Assembly: GCA_016764035.1 (NCBI GenBank)
Contig: JAESSQ010000198.1
Span: forward strand, 1-7,032
Source of the DNA: Gammaproteobacteria bacterium
Lineage (GTDB): Bacteria; Pseudomonadota; Gammaproteobacteria; SZUA-229
Direction: 5' to 3'
Length of the DNA stretch: 7,032 nucleotides
Part shown: in pieces, positions 1 through 6,901 of the stretch
Layout: every line of letters begins with the position of its first letter
Position numbering within the stretch: the stretch's first letter is position 1
Translations under genes and position numbers: made by a program
The notes under the pieces: model-generated
What the model saw: only the letters and a program-made list of their open reading frames with translations
Database searches by the model: none
What the model was told of the DNA's origin: nothing

Positions 1-34
1 AAGGGCGACGCTCTACCAGCTGAGCTAAGCACCC
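1..34 (-). tRNA. tRNA-Val (UAC), 5' part, cut by the window edge
   Basis: Read on the minus strand, 34 down to 1 gives the acceptor 5' strand GGGTGCT, T8-A9, a D arm (GCTC / AGCTGGTA loop / GAGC), G26, and the anticodon stem 5' strand TCGCC. It then gives C32-T33 and a T at position 34, the wobble base, which is the last base in the window. U34 with this D arm and acceptor fits gammaproteobacterial tRNA-Val(UAC), which commonly lies just downstream of hupB and before tRNA-Asp and ppiD. The second and third anticodon bases lie outside the window, so the valine identity rests on family resemblance and context. It starts 41 bp after the hupB stop with no clear terminator between, so it may be co-transcribed with hupB. 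Confidence 0.85.
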
Positions 35-75
35 TATTGGTATTTCCACGAAGTTTAACCCCCGCGGAAGGCGCG

Positions 76-348
76 CTAGTTTACTGCATCTTTTAATGCT
101 TTACCAGGCTTAAATGCAGGAACTTTTGCAGCTGCAATTTGAATCTCTGCGCCGGTCTGTGGGTTACGTCCAACTCGCGCCGCACGATCACGCACAAGGA
201 AAGTGCCGAAGCCAACGATGCCAACCTGGTCGCCGCCAGCTAGCGTTTTTGAAATGGTACCTAAGACTGCTTCAACTGCACGTGCCGCGTCTGCTTTCGT
301 TAAATCTGTTGCTGTTGCAACAGCATCCGTAAGTTCTGTTTTATTCAT
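76..348 (-). CDS. hupB: DNA-binding protein HU-beta
   Basis: This 90-residue protein is a standard-length HU subunit of the bacterial histone-like IHF/HU family. HU dimers bind DNA with little sequence preference, bend it and restrain supercoils in the nucleoid. The sequence starts MNKTELTDAVA (helical dimerisation region). It carries the family signature GFGTF at residues 46-50 and the beta-arm tip RNPQTG at 61-66, with the intercalating proline at 63. It ends in the conserved C-terminal stretch AFKPGKALKDAVN. The close match to E. coli HupB, together with its place directly after lon, supports the beta rather than the alpha subunit. The ATG at 346-348 is preceded by a GGGA ribosome site about 8 nt upstream, and the gene ends in TAG. 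It has its own strong promoter and is separated from lon by a terminator, so it is transcribed independently. HU-beta is a known Lon substrate in E. coli. Confidence 0.97.
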   Translation of the reverse strand: MNKTELTDAVATATDLTKADAARAVEAVLGTISKTLAGGDQVGIVGFGTFLVRDRAARVGRNPQTGAEIQIAAAKVPAFKPGKALKDAVN

Positions 349-415
349 TGTTATTTCCCGTAGATTGGTATTTTATAAAGATAACTTTAGATAGAAAATA
401 TTTATTATTATGTCA

Positions 416-439
416 TTCCCACGTAATACATTACAGGAA
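416..439 (-). other. Imperfect hairpin in the hupB leader
   Basis: The arms are TTCC (416-419) with GGAA (436-439), and CGTAAT (422-427) with ATTACA (430-435), around a 2-nt loop. The inner stem has one G-U pair and there is a small bulge at 420-421. The hairpin lies inside the roughly 120-nt untranslated leader predicted from the promoter at 478-506, about 70 nt before the start codon. It has no T-run, so it is not a terminator. A role in mRNA stability or translation is only a guess. Confidence 0.3.
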
Positions 440-477
440 CTATTCGATGCTGACTACCAAAGTTTTTCTCAGCGAGT

Positions 478-506
478 TTTATACAGTTAGTTACAATGTG
501 TGTCAA
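478..506 (-). promoter_or_regulatory. Sigma70 promoter for hupB
   Basis: On the minus strand there is a perfect -35 box TTGACA (506-501), a 17-bp spacer, and a -10 box TATAAA (483-478) that matches the consensus at five of six positions. The predicted transcription start is near 471, which gives a leader of about 120 nt before the hupB ATG at 348. The promoter lies downstream of the lon terminator, so it would let hupB be expressed independently of lon. It is the best promoter match in the window. Confidence 0.85.
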
Positions 507-550
507 CGATTAACGTATAAAACACTATGAATTTAAGTATTTATTTACAT

Positions 551-583
551 AAAAAGCAAATGCACCCGCTAAATGCACTTGCT
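551..583 (-). terminator. Rho-independent terminator of lon
   Basis: On the minus strand the arms AGCAAGTGCA (583-574) and TGCATTTGCT (564-555) form a 10-bp stem with one G-U pair and a 9-nt loop, followed at once by a T-run (555-551). It begins 33 nt past the lon TAG. It ends the lon transcript before the hupB promoter. Confidence 0.85.
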
Positions 584-616
584 CTACGATATATTATAAA
601 TTTTATAAGATTGTGA

Positions 617-3061
617 CTAATGCCGTAACGTGCTTTCAGACTTTTTATTTTTTGCTGACTTCCCCGCCCTTTTAGTTGCTGTTGTACCCTTGGCCTCCTT
701 CAACGGTACAGGCATTTCTGTCAAAGCCAGCTCCAATACTTCATCGATCCAACGCACCGGCTTAATATCCAGTTTACTTAAGATATTTTTAGGTATTTCA
801 ACAAGGTCCTTTTCATTCTCATACGGTATTAATACTGTTTTAATACCCGCACGATGTGCTGCAAGTAATTTTTCTTTCAGACCACCTATCGGTAATATTT
901 CGCCACGTAAAGTAATTTCACCCGTCATCGCAATATTAGCATTAACTGGTTTTTTGGTGATCGATGATGCTAACGCCGTACACATACCAACACCCGCACT
1001 TGGGCCATCCTTAGGCGTGGCTCCTTCTGGAACGTGTATATGAATATCGATACTTTCTTGAAAGTCGGCTTTTAGACCGAGTGTTGCGGCGCGACTTCTA
1101 ATCACCGTTAAAGCAGCCTGGATAGATTCCTGCATAACATCGCCGAGCTGACCAGTGTATGAAAGTTTACCTTTGCCTTTCATAACTGCTGATTCGATAG
1201 TCAGCAATTCACCACCCACTTCTGTCCACGCCAAGCCATTAACTTGACCAATTTGATCATTGTCTTCAGCGACGCCATAACGGAAACGTTTAACGCCAAG
1301 ATATTTTTCAAGTGTTTTTGGCGAAACTTTAGTTTCTTTGCTTGCCTTACCTTTTTCAAGCAAGACTTCCCTCACCACTTTTCGACATATTTTGGCTATC
1401 TCACGCTCAATACTACGAACACCTGCTTCACGTGTATAGTAACGAACAATATCACGCAAAGCTGCTGTGCTAATTTCCAACTCACCTGATTTTAAACCAT
1501 TATTTTTCATCTGCTTAGGCATTAAATATGCTTTAGCTATCTCTACTTTTTCATCTTCGGTATAACCGGGCAAACGTATAACTTCCATACGATCCAATAA
1601 TGGACCGGGAATATTCATGCTATTTGCTGTCGCTACGAACATTACGTCAGACAAATCAAAATCGACTTCTAAATAATGATCTGCAAAGGTGTGATTTTGC
1701 TCTGGATCCAGTACTTCCAATAATGCCGAAGCCGGATCACCGCGGAAATCTGCGGCCATTTTGTCTATTTCATCCAACAAAAATAATGGATTTCGAGTAC
1801 CGACCTTACTTAAGTTCTGAATGATTTTGCCTGGTAACGAACCGATATATGTTCGACGATGACCACGTATTTCAGATTCATCACGTACGCCACCTAATGC
1901 CATACGGGTATATTTACGGTTTGTTGCTCTTGCAATAGAACGACCCAGCGAGGTTTTTCCTACACCTGGAGGTCCAACGAGGCACAAGATAGGGCCTTTT
2001 AGTTTATTAACGCGTTGCTGTACGGCTAGATATTCCAAAATACGCTCTTTAACCTTATCCAGGCCATAGTGGTCCTCGTTAAGAATATCTTCTGCCCCAG
2101 CAAGATCTTTACGTATTTTAGACTTCTTCTTCCATGGGCAATCTACGAGCCAATCTATATAGTTACGCACGACCGTCGCTTCTGCTGACATCGGCGACAT
2201 CATTTTTAATTTATTTAATTCATTGTCGGCTTTCTTTCTTGCTTCCTTACTCATCCCAGATTTTTCGATGCGTTGCTCCAGCTCTTCTACTTCATTGGGC
2301 GTATCTTCCATGTCTCCCAGTTCTTTCTGAATCGCTTTCATCTGCTCGTTCAGATAGTATTCACGCTGGCTTTTTTCCATCTGCTGCTTCACTCGACCAC
2401 GAATACGCTTCTCTATTTGAAGCATATCAATCTCGCCATCAATTAAGCTCATGATGTATTCCAGACGCTGCTGCACATTAGAGATTTCCAGAATCTTTTG
2501 TTTTTCGTCCAACTTCAAAGACATGTGTGCAGCAATCGTATCGGATAAACGCGAAGGCTCATCGATACCCGCCAACGAAGTTAATATTTCTGAAGGGACT
2601 TTTTTATTAAGTTTGACGTATTGATCAAACGTACCCAAAACTGAACGCGAAAGGATATCGAGCTCTTTTTCATTCGCGGTTGCATCATCAGAAAGCAATT
2701 GATAACCCGCAACAAAAAAATCACCGCTTTCTCGCATGCCTTTTATATTGGCACGTTGTGAGCCTTCAACCAGTACTTTAATGGTACCGTCGGGTAATTT
2801 TAGTAGTTGTAATATGGTCGCAAGTGTACCGATTTCATGAACATCGTCGATACTAGGGTCATCAACATCAGCATTCTTTTGCGCTACAAGTAAGATTTGC
2901 TTGTTATCCTGCATCGCAGCGTCAAGCGCTTGAATAGACTTTTCACGTCCAACAAATAAAGGAATGACCATGTGCGGATAAACCACAACATCACGTAAGG
3001 GTAAAACGGGAACTTCTGCAGGTTGCAGTATATTCGCTTCTGAATCTTTTGTGCTAGCCAT
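617..3061 (-). CDS. lon: ATP-dependent protease Lon (LonA type)
   Basis: This 814-residue cytoplasmic AAA+ serine protease degrades misfolded and short-lived regulatory proteins as a homohexamer. The N-terminal substrate-binding domain begins at VPVLPLRDVVVYPHMVIPLF (residues 17-36), and a helical, coiled-coil-like stretch covers about 195-290. The ATPase domain has Walker A GPPGVGKT (363-370) and Walker B FLLDEIDK (427-434). The C-terminal protease domain has the catalytic serine in PKDGPSAG (Ser688) and the catalytic lysine in GGLKEKLLAA (Lys731), with the 43-residue spacing found in E. coli (Ser679, Lys722). E. coli Lon has 784 residues. Much of the extra length here is a basic, low-complexity tail (about 787-814) rich in Lys, Ala and Ser. 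The ATG at 3059-3061 has a GAGG ribosome site 5 nt upstream. A 166 bp gap separates it from clpX and may hold its own promoter. An intrinsic terminator follows the TAG stop. Confidence 0.98.
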   Translation of the reverse strand: MASTKDSEANILQPAEVPVLPLRDVVVYPHMVIPLFVGREKSIQALDAAMQDNKQILLVAQKNADVDDPSIDDVHEIGTLATILQLLKLPDGTIKVLVEGSQRANIKGMRESGDFFVAGYQLLSDDATANEKELDILSRSVLGTFDQYVKLNKKVPSEILTSLAGIDEPSRLSDTIAAHMSLKLDEKQKILEISNVQQRLEYIMSLIDGEIDMLQIEKRIRGRVKQQMEKSQREYYLNEQMKAIQKELGDMEDTPNEVEELEQRIEKSGMSKEARKKADNELNKLKMMSPMSAEATVVRNYIDWLVDCPWKKKSKIRKDLAGAEDILNEDHYGLDKVKERILEYLAVQQRVNKLKGPILCLVGPPGVGKTSLGRSIARATNRKYTRMALGGVRDESEIRGHRRTYIGSLPGKIIQNLSKVGTRNPLFLLDEIDKMAADFRGDPASALLEVLDPEQNHTFADHYLEVDFDLSDVMFVATANSMNIPGPLLDRMEVIRLPGYTEDEKVEIAKAYLMPKQMKNNGLKSGELEISTAALRDIVRYYTREAGVRSIEREIAKICRKVVREVLLEKGKASKETKVSPKTLEKYLGVKRFRYGVAEDNDQIGQVNGLAWTEVGGELLTIESAVMKGKGKLSYTGQLGDVMQESIQAALTVIRSRAATLGLKADFQESIDIHIHVPEGATPKDGPSAGVGMCTALASSITKKPVNANIAMTGEITLRGEILPIGGLKEKLLAAHRAGIKTVLIPYENEKDLVEIPKNILSKLDIKPVRWIDEVLELALTEMPVPLKEAKGTTATKRAGKSAKNKKSESTLRH

Positions 3062-3092
3062 GACTACCTCTAATTTGTATCAATTATTAGTA

Positions 3093-3120
3093 AGTGTAGA
3101 CAAATGCCAAGTTTTTCAAG
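3093..3120 (-). promoter_or_regulatory. Candidate lon promoter
   Basis: On the minus strand CTTGAA (3120-3115) lies 16 bp before TACACT (3098-3093), and a TTGGCA (3110-3105) overlaps this region. The CTTGAA hexamer equals the -35 core of heat-shock sigma32 promoters, and lon is a heat-shock gene in E. coli. However, the -10 side (CTACACT) only partly resembles the sigma32 element. As a sigma70 promoter it is also mediocre (TACACT matches four of six). The position, 32-59 bp before the lon start, is right. Which factor would use it cannot be settled from sequence. Confidence 0.35.
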
Positions 3121-3182
3121 TGACTTTTAAAGAATTCTTTCCATCAATTAGTGCTTTGTAAATAAGCCTCTGTTTCTAATCG

Positions 3183-3210
3183 TAAGCTGCTGATTATAAG
3201 TTACTGATTG
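3183..3210. repeat. Degenerate tandem 14-bp repeat between clpX and lon
   Basis: Two abutting 14-bp units (TAAGCTGCTGATTA at 3183-3196 and TAAGTTACTGATTG at 3197-3210) agree at 11 of 14 positions. They lie just past the clpX stop. No function is evident, and a chance duplication in AT-rich spacer DNA is the simplest reading. Confidence 0.4.
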
Positions 3211-3227
3211 ATTCATCACTCTTCAGG

Positions 3228-4511
3228 TTAACTATTATCCTGACTTAACTTTTGTGGTTCACCACCTTCATATACGAGATAAGGCTGCTTGCCACCTTCG
3301 ACCACCGCCTCATCGATAACAACTTTAGACACACCTTCTGTGGAAGGCAGTTCATACATCGTATCTAATAAAATATTTTCAAGTATGGTGCGCAATCCTC
3401 GGGCGCCTGTTTTACGATCCATCGCTTTCTTAGCGATTGCGTGCAGCGCTTCATCACGAGTTTCTAGCTCACTGCCTTCCATTTCAATCATTTTTCCATA
3501 CTGCTTACTTAGCGCATTTTTTGGTTCGGTTAATATGGTAACCAGGGCATCTTCGTCAAGCTCCTCCAGTGTTGCGACTACCGGCAAACGTCCAACGAAT
3601 TCTGGGATTAAGCCATACGATATCAAATCATCCGCTTCTAGCTCATTAATAACCTCATGTGCCTTACAATCTTCTTCTTTCGATCTAACTTCTGCACCAA
3701 ATCCAATACCACTTTTCTCAGACCGGTTTCTAATGACCTTATCCAGCCCAGAGAATGCGCCACCACAAATAAACAGAATATTTGAAGTATCTACCTGTAA
3801 AAATTCCTGCTGTGGGTGTTTACGTCCACCTTGAGGAGGAACAGAGGCCACCGTTCCTTCAATTAATTTCAGCAGTGCCTGCTGCACGCCTTCGCCAGAC
3901 ACGTCACGCGTTATTGACGGGTTGTCTGATTTACGTGAAATCTTATCTATCTCATCAATGTAGACGATACCTGTCTGTGCTTTATCAACATCATAATCAC
4001 ATTTCTGCAGTAATTTCTGAATAATATTTTCTACGTCTTCACCCACATAACCAGCTTCTGTAAGCGTGGTGGCATCGGCTATTGTAAAAGGGACATCGAG
4101 GAGTCTTGCCAGTGTTTCTGCAAGCAAAGTTTTACCAGAACCGGTAGGGCCAATCATCAAAATATTACTTTTTGATAGCTCTACACCATCTTTTTTATGC
4201 TTAACTTCAAGACGTTTATAATGATTATAGACGGCCACAGAAAGGATTTTCTTAGCGATAACCTGTCCAATGACATAATCATCAAGAATGGCATTAATTT
4301 CGCGAGGTGTAGGTAATTTTTTTACTGCTGTACTGGTTTCGTCTTCAAGCTCTTCCAGAATAATATCATTACACAGTTCAACACATTCATCACAAACGTA
4401 GACTGAAGGTCCAGCTATCAGCTTTTTTACTTCATGCTGGCTCTTTCCACAAAAAGAACAATACAGCAGTTTTTCAGAATCGTTACCCGTTGTATTTTTG
4501 TCGTCGCTCAT
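3228..4511 (-). CDS. clpX: ATP-dependent Clp protease ATP-binding subunit ClpX
   Basis: This 427-residue AAA+ unfoldase forms a hexamer that recognises substrates such as ssrA-tagged proteins, unfolds them and threads them into ClpP. The N-terminal zinc-binding domain has Cys18, Cys21, Cys40 and Cys43. The AAA+ core has Walker A GPTGSGKT (121-128), the pore-1 loop GYVG (154-157) and Walker B VYIDEIDK (183-190). It also has the RKH substrate loop (230-232), the ClpP-docking IGF tripeptide (269-271), the arginine-finger motif EFVGRLP (304-310) and the sensor-2 motif GARGLR (369-374). All functional loops are intact and the length is normal. The start ATG (4509-4511) has only a weak purine-rich GAGAGA ribosome site. 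It lies 293 bp downstream of clpP, its proteolytic partner, and ends in TAA. Confidence 0.98.
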   Translation of the reverse strand: MSDDKNTTGNDSEKLLYCSFCGKSQHEVKKLIAGPSVYVCDECVELCNDIILEELEDETSTAVKKLPTPREINAILDDYVIGQVIAKKILSVAVYNHYKRLEVKHKKDGVELSKSNILMIGPTGSGKTLLAETLARLLDVPFTIADATTLTEAGYVGEDVENIIQKLLQKCDYDVDKAQTGIVYIDEIDKISRKSDNPSITRDVSGEGVQQALLKLIEGTVASVPPQGGRKHPQQEFLQVDTSNILFICGGAFSGLDKVIRNRSEKSGIGFGAEVRSKEEDCKAHEVINELEADDLISYGLIPEFVGRLPVVATLEELDEDALVTILTEPKNALSKQYGKMIEMEGSELETRDEALHAIAKKAMDRKTGARGLRTILENILLDTMYELPSTEGVSKVVIDEAVVEGGKQPYLVYEGGEPQKLSQDNS

Positions 4512-4614
4512 ACAAATTCTCTCTACGCATCAATATGCTCATAACCTTGCCAATTCTCCGACAAAATTACAAGTCAATCTTCCTGGTTAATTACGCACAA
4601 ATTAAAAAAATTCC

Positions 4615-4647
4615 TTATCTATAATTAGAACCATAGCGTATAGATAA
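4615..4647. repeat. Perfect 9-bp inverted repeat upstream of clpX
   Basis: TTATCTATA (4615-4623) and TATAGATAA (4639-4647) are exact reverse complements separated by 15 bp. The element lies about 105-135 bp before the clpX start. It could be an operator for a dimeric regulator or an mRNA hairpin. The arms are AT-rich, so it would be a weak stem and may be fortuitous. Confidence 0.5.
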
Positions 4648-4682
4648 AATTCATGCATTCCTTTTATTAAGTTTCGGGAAGA

Positions 4683-4706
4683 AAAAAGAGGAAAAGTTCA
4701 CTTTTC
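4683..4706 (-). terminator. Possible weak terminator or attenuator after clpP
   Basis: On the minus strand GAAAAGT (4706-4700), a 2-nt centre and ACTTTTC (4697-4691) form a 7-bp inverted repeat, followed by CCTCTTTTTTC. This is a hairpin plus T-run about 100 nt past the clpP stop. The stem is AT-rich and the T-run is offset by a few bases, so termination would be partial at best. It could lower clpX levels relative to clpP. Confidence 0.35.
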
Positions 4707-4804
4707 AGGGCCCTATTTCTCATACATAACACAAACCAAACCTAAACAAGTCGAAGACATTGGTCGTTGATTAACCAAAAACGCTCCCAATCCAACAACT
4801 TACT

Positions 4805-5431
4805 CTATTTTCTAACACCTAATACTTCATCTATCAGTCCATACTCAACCGCAGTTTCTGCGCCCATAAAATTGTCTCGCTCAGTATCCTTCGCAATGGT
4901 TTCTATACTTTGGCCAGTGTGATTAGCTAACAGTTGGTTCAACTGATCTCGTATCTTTAAAATTTCTTTTGCATGGATATCGATATCCGATGCCTGCCCC
5001 TGAAAACCGCCCAATGGCTGGTGAATCATAACGCGTGAATGAGGTAATGAAAAACGCTTATCTTTAGCACCCGCAGCCAATAACATCGCACCCATACTTG
5101 CCGCCTGGCCTATGCAGAGGGTACTGACATCTGGCTTAATAAATTGCATGGTGTCATATATTGCAAGACCGGCCGTTACCGAACCGCCTGGTGAATTAAT
5201 ATAAACTGAGATGTCTTTATCAGGGTTCTCAGATTCCAGAAATAACAACTGCGCAACCACCAAATTTGCCATATGGTCTTCAATCGGACCGACGATAAAT
5301 ATTACACGTTCTTTTAGAAGTCTTGAGTAGATATCATAAGAGCGCTCTCCTCGTGGCGTTTGCTCCACGACCATTGGCACCAAATTTAATGATTGTGGCT
5401 CTAACGCCCCATTATTGTTGTTATTTATCAT
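4805..5431 (-). CDS. clpP: ATP-dependent Clp protease proteolytic subunit ClpP
   Basis: This 208-residue serine protease assembles into a 14-mer barrel and cleaves polypeptides delivered by ClpX or ClpA. The catalytic triad is Ser112 (GQAASMGA), His137 (MIHQPLGG) and Asp186 (KDTERDNF), one residue offset from the E. coli precursor (111, 136, 185). The N-terminal axial-loop motif LVPMVVEQTPRGERSYDIYSRLL follows a short leader MINNNNNGALEPQSLN. By analogy with E. coli, the leader is probably removed autocatalytically. The run of five Asn codons in the leader is unusual but harmless. The ATG at 5429-5431 has an AGGG ribosome site about 9 nt upstream. The gene starts 35 bp after tig, which suggests co-transcription with it. 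The length is normal and the stop is TAG. Confidence 0.98.
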   Translation of the reverse strand: MINNNNNGALEPQSLNLVPMVVEQTPRGERSYDIYSRLLKERVIFIVGPIEDHMANLVVAQLLFLESENPDKDISVYINSPGGSVTAGLAIYDTMQFIKPDVSTLCIGQAASMGAMLLAAGAKDKRFSLPHSRVMIHQPLGGFQGQASDIDIHAKEILKIRDQLNQLLANHTGQSIETIAKDTERDNFMGAETAVEYGLIDEVLGVRK

Positions 5432-5466
5432 TATTTACGACCCTTCAAGTTCTTAAATTAACCTAA

Positions 5467-6756
5467 TTATTTACCAAGTACCGGCGTCATCACTGCATCA
5501 AAATCACTCTTATTCACGTTAACTGTAGCTTGTTCTACTAGCCAGTCAACTACAACATCTTCCATAACCATTGTTTCGATGCCACGCAACATTTCCTGAT
5601 TACTTGTGTAGTAACGAATAAATTCGTCCGCATCATCATAATCTTTAGCCATTTCTTCAATACGCGCTTTCACCATATCTTCATCGACTTTCAATTCGCT
5701 TACTTTTGCGACTTCAGCCAACAACATACCTAATTGCACACGACGTTTTGCATCATCATTAAACCCGTCGACTGAAAGAGCACTTCCAGGTGATTGCGAT
5801 TCGGCCTGTTTTTGCAAAGCTGTTGCTTCTTGCTTGATAATTGCTGTTGGAACGACAATGGGATTAGCATCAACTAATGCAGTCAATATATTTTCTTTCA
5901 GCGCTGTTTGCAAACGTTTAGCTAGCTCACGCTGCATATTTGCCTTAATTTCAGATTTAAACTGATCAGTATCACCACTTTCGACGCCAAACGCTTTCGC
6001 AAACGCTTCATCGACTTCTGGCAATTTTGGTGCTTCTACTTTTACCACAGTGACCGAAAATTCTGCTTCCTTTCCTGCAAGATCTTTTGCTGCATATTCT
6101 TCAGGGAAGGTTACTTTAAAGACCGTTTCTTCAGACGCTTTCAGACCTCTTAAATGGTCTTCAAACCCAGGTATCATTTGTCCTCTACCTAATATCATGG
6201 GTAGGTCTTTAGCTGCTCCACCATCAAACTCTACGCCATCAACAGTGCCCACAAAATCAAGTATCATTCGATCCTCGTCAGCAGACGCACGATCGACTTC
6301 TTCCCAATCCATTTTTTGCTTGCGCAAAACGTTAATCATATTTTCTACATCAGCATCTTCGACACTAGCTTCAAGTTTTTCGATTGAAAGCTCTGCGACG
6401 GGTGACAACTCAACTTCTGGGTATACTTCAAACGTTGCGGTATATTCCATAATTTGGCCTAGTACCAAGTCTTGCGCCTGTATTTTAGGGTCGCCTGCCG
6501 GGTTCAGCTTTTCCTGAATCAATGCTTCACGAAAGGTTTTTTGCATTAAGTCGCCAGCGACTTCATTTAAAACCGAGCCTGAATATTTCTGCTTAATCAC
6601 TCTAAGTGGAACTTTGCCAGGTCGGAAACCGTCAATTTTAACGGTACTTTTTAATGAATTCAGTCGATTGTTAACTTCCAATTCGACGGTTTCTGCAGGA
6701 ACCTGAACGGTTAATTTTCGCTCTAGACCTTCGCCTGCTTCTACTGAAACTTGCAT
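5467..6756 (-). CDS. tig: Trigger factor (ribosome-associated chaperone and peptidyl-prolyl isomerase)
   Basis: This 429-residue chaperone binds the ribosome near the peptide exit tunnel and shields nascent chains. It also has peptidyl-prolyl cis-trans isomerase activity. The N-terminal ribosome-binding domain carries the signature GFRPGKVP at residues 43-50, the same position as GFRKGKVP in E. coli. The FKBP-type isomerase domain spans about 155-242 (DFVGTVDGVEFDGG, PGFEDHLRGLKA). The rest is the helical substrate-cradling C-terminal domain. I chose the ATG at 6754-6756 because the protein then starts MQVSVEAGEGLERK, as in E. coli (MQVSVETTQGL), and a GAGG ribosome site lies 5 nt upstream. 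An in-frame ATG at 6790-6792 would add 12 residues unlike the family and has no such support. The gene follows tRNA-Leu by 68 bp. I see no convincing promoter in between, so it may share the tRNA transcript. Confidence 0.97.
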   Translation of the reverse strand: MQVSVEAGEGLERKLTVQVPAETVELEVNNRLNSLKSTVKIDGFRPGKVPLRVIKQKYSGSVLNEVAGDLMQKTFREALIQEKLNPAGDPKIQAQDLVLGQIMEYTATFEVYPEVELSPVAELSIEKLEASVEDADVENMINVLRKQKMDWEEVDRASADEDRMILDFVGTVDGVEFDGGAAKDLPMILGRGQMIPGFEDHLRGLKASEETVFKVTFPEEYAAKDLAGKEAEFSVTVVKVEAPKLPEVDEAFAKAFGVESGDTDQFKSEIKANMQRELAKRLQTALKENILTALVDANPIVVPTAIIKQEATALQKQAESQSPGSALSVDGFNDDAKRRVQLGMLLAEVAKVSELKVDEDMVKARIEEMAKDYDDADEFIRYYTSNQEMLRGIETMVMEDVVVDWLVEQATVNVNKSDFDAVMTPVLGK

Positions 6757-6824
6757 AACTACCTCGATAAATTTTAAGATTGAGTGTGCCACCTAAATAC
6801 TGGGTGACTCTCATAGGATAAATA

Positions 6825-6901
6825 TGGTGCGAAAGGAGAGACTCGAACTCTCACATCAAAGATACTGGTACCTAAAACCAGCGCGTCTACCAATTCCGCC
6901 A
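6825..6901 (-). tRNA. tRNA-Leu (UAG), 5' acceptor strand missing
   Basis: On the minus strand, 6901 down to 6825 reads as a leucine tRNA from T8 to the encoded CCA. It has a D arm (TGGCGGAATTGGTAGACGCG) and an anticodon stem CTGGT / ACCAG with anticodon TAG at 6874-6872. It also has a class II variable arm with an ATC / GAT stem, a T arm GAGAG-TTCGAGT-CTCTC, a 3' acceptor strand CTTTCGC, discriminator A (6828) and CCA (6827-6825). The 5' acceptor strand should be GCGAAAG at 6908-6902, but the bases there read GTCCACC. By my pairing only two Watson-Crick pairs and one G-U pair remain, and these are scattered. As written, the gene cannot form its acceptor stem. The break coincides with a GC jump. 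Its place before tig is the usual one, so the 3' part is native. Confidence 0.85.

Larger units (their letters stand above)
4512..4804. other. clpP-clpX intergenic region, no gene
   Basis: This 293 bp AT-rich spacer has no convincing ORF. It contains the inverted repeats listed separately at 4615-4647 and 4691-4706. It also holds a weak hairpin just past the clpP stop (TTGGT at 4760-4764 and ACCAA at 4774-4778, 9-nt loop, no T-run) and an 8-bp palindrome AGGGCCCT at 4707-4714. The gap is wider than the clpP-clpX spacer I recall from E. coli. A separate clpX promoter is plausible, but I could not find a convincing -35/-10 pair. Confidence 0.6.

Noticed and set aside
61..75. Short GC-rich CGCG repeat just past the hupB stop
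   Set aside because: The 4-bp stem is not followed by a T-run, so it does not support a terminator before tRNA-Val.
630..1043. 137-codon plus-strand ORF opposite the 3' end of lon
   Set aside because: It lies entirely antisense to the conserved Lon protease domain, and its composition is that of a reverse-frame shadow with no recognisable motif.
3289..3834. 181-codon Ser-rich plus-strand ORF opposite clpX
   Set aside because: It is wholly antisense to conserved ClpX motifs and is best explained as a shadow frame.
6050..6517. 155-codon Ser-rich plus-strand ORF opposite tig
   Set aside because: The Ser-rich translation is typical of reading an acidic, charged gene in the antisense frame. No ribosome site or family likeness was seen.
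6757..6792. Longer tig start adding 12 residues (MAHSILKFIEVV)
   Set aside because: The added residues do not match the trigger factor family. The internal ATG gives the canonical MQVSVE start with a GAGG site 5 nt upstream.
6785..6815. Imperfect hairpin between tRNA-Leu and tig (GAG...CTC, ACC...GGT)
   Set aside because: It has several mismatches and no T-run, so it is not good enough to call a terminator or regulatory structure.
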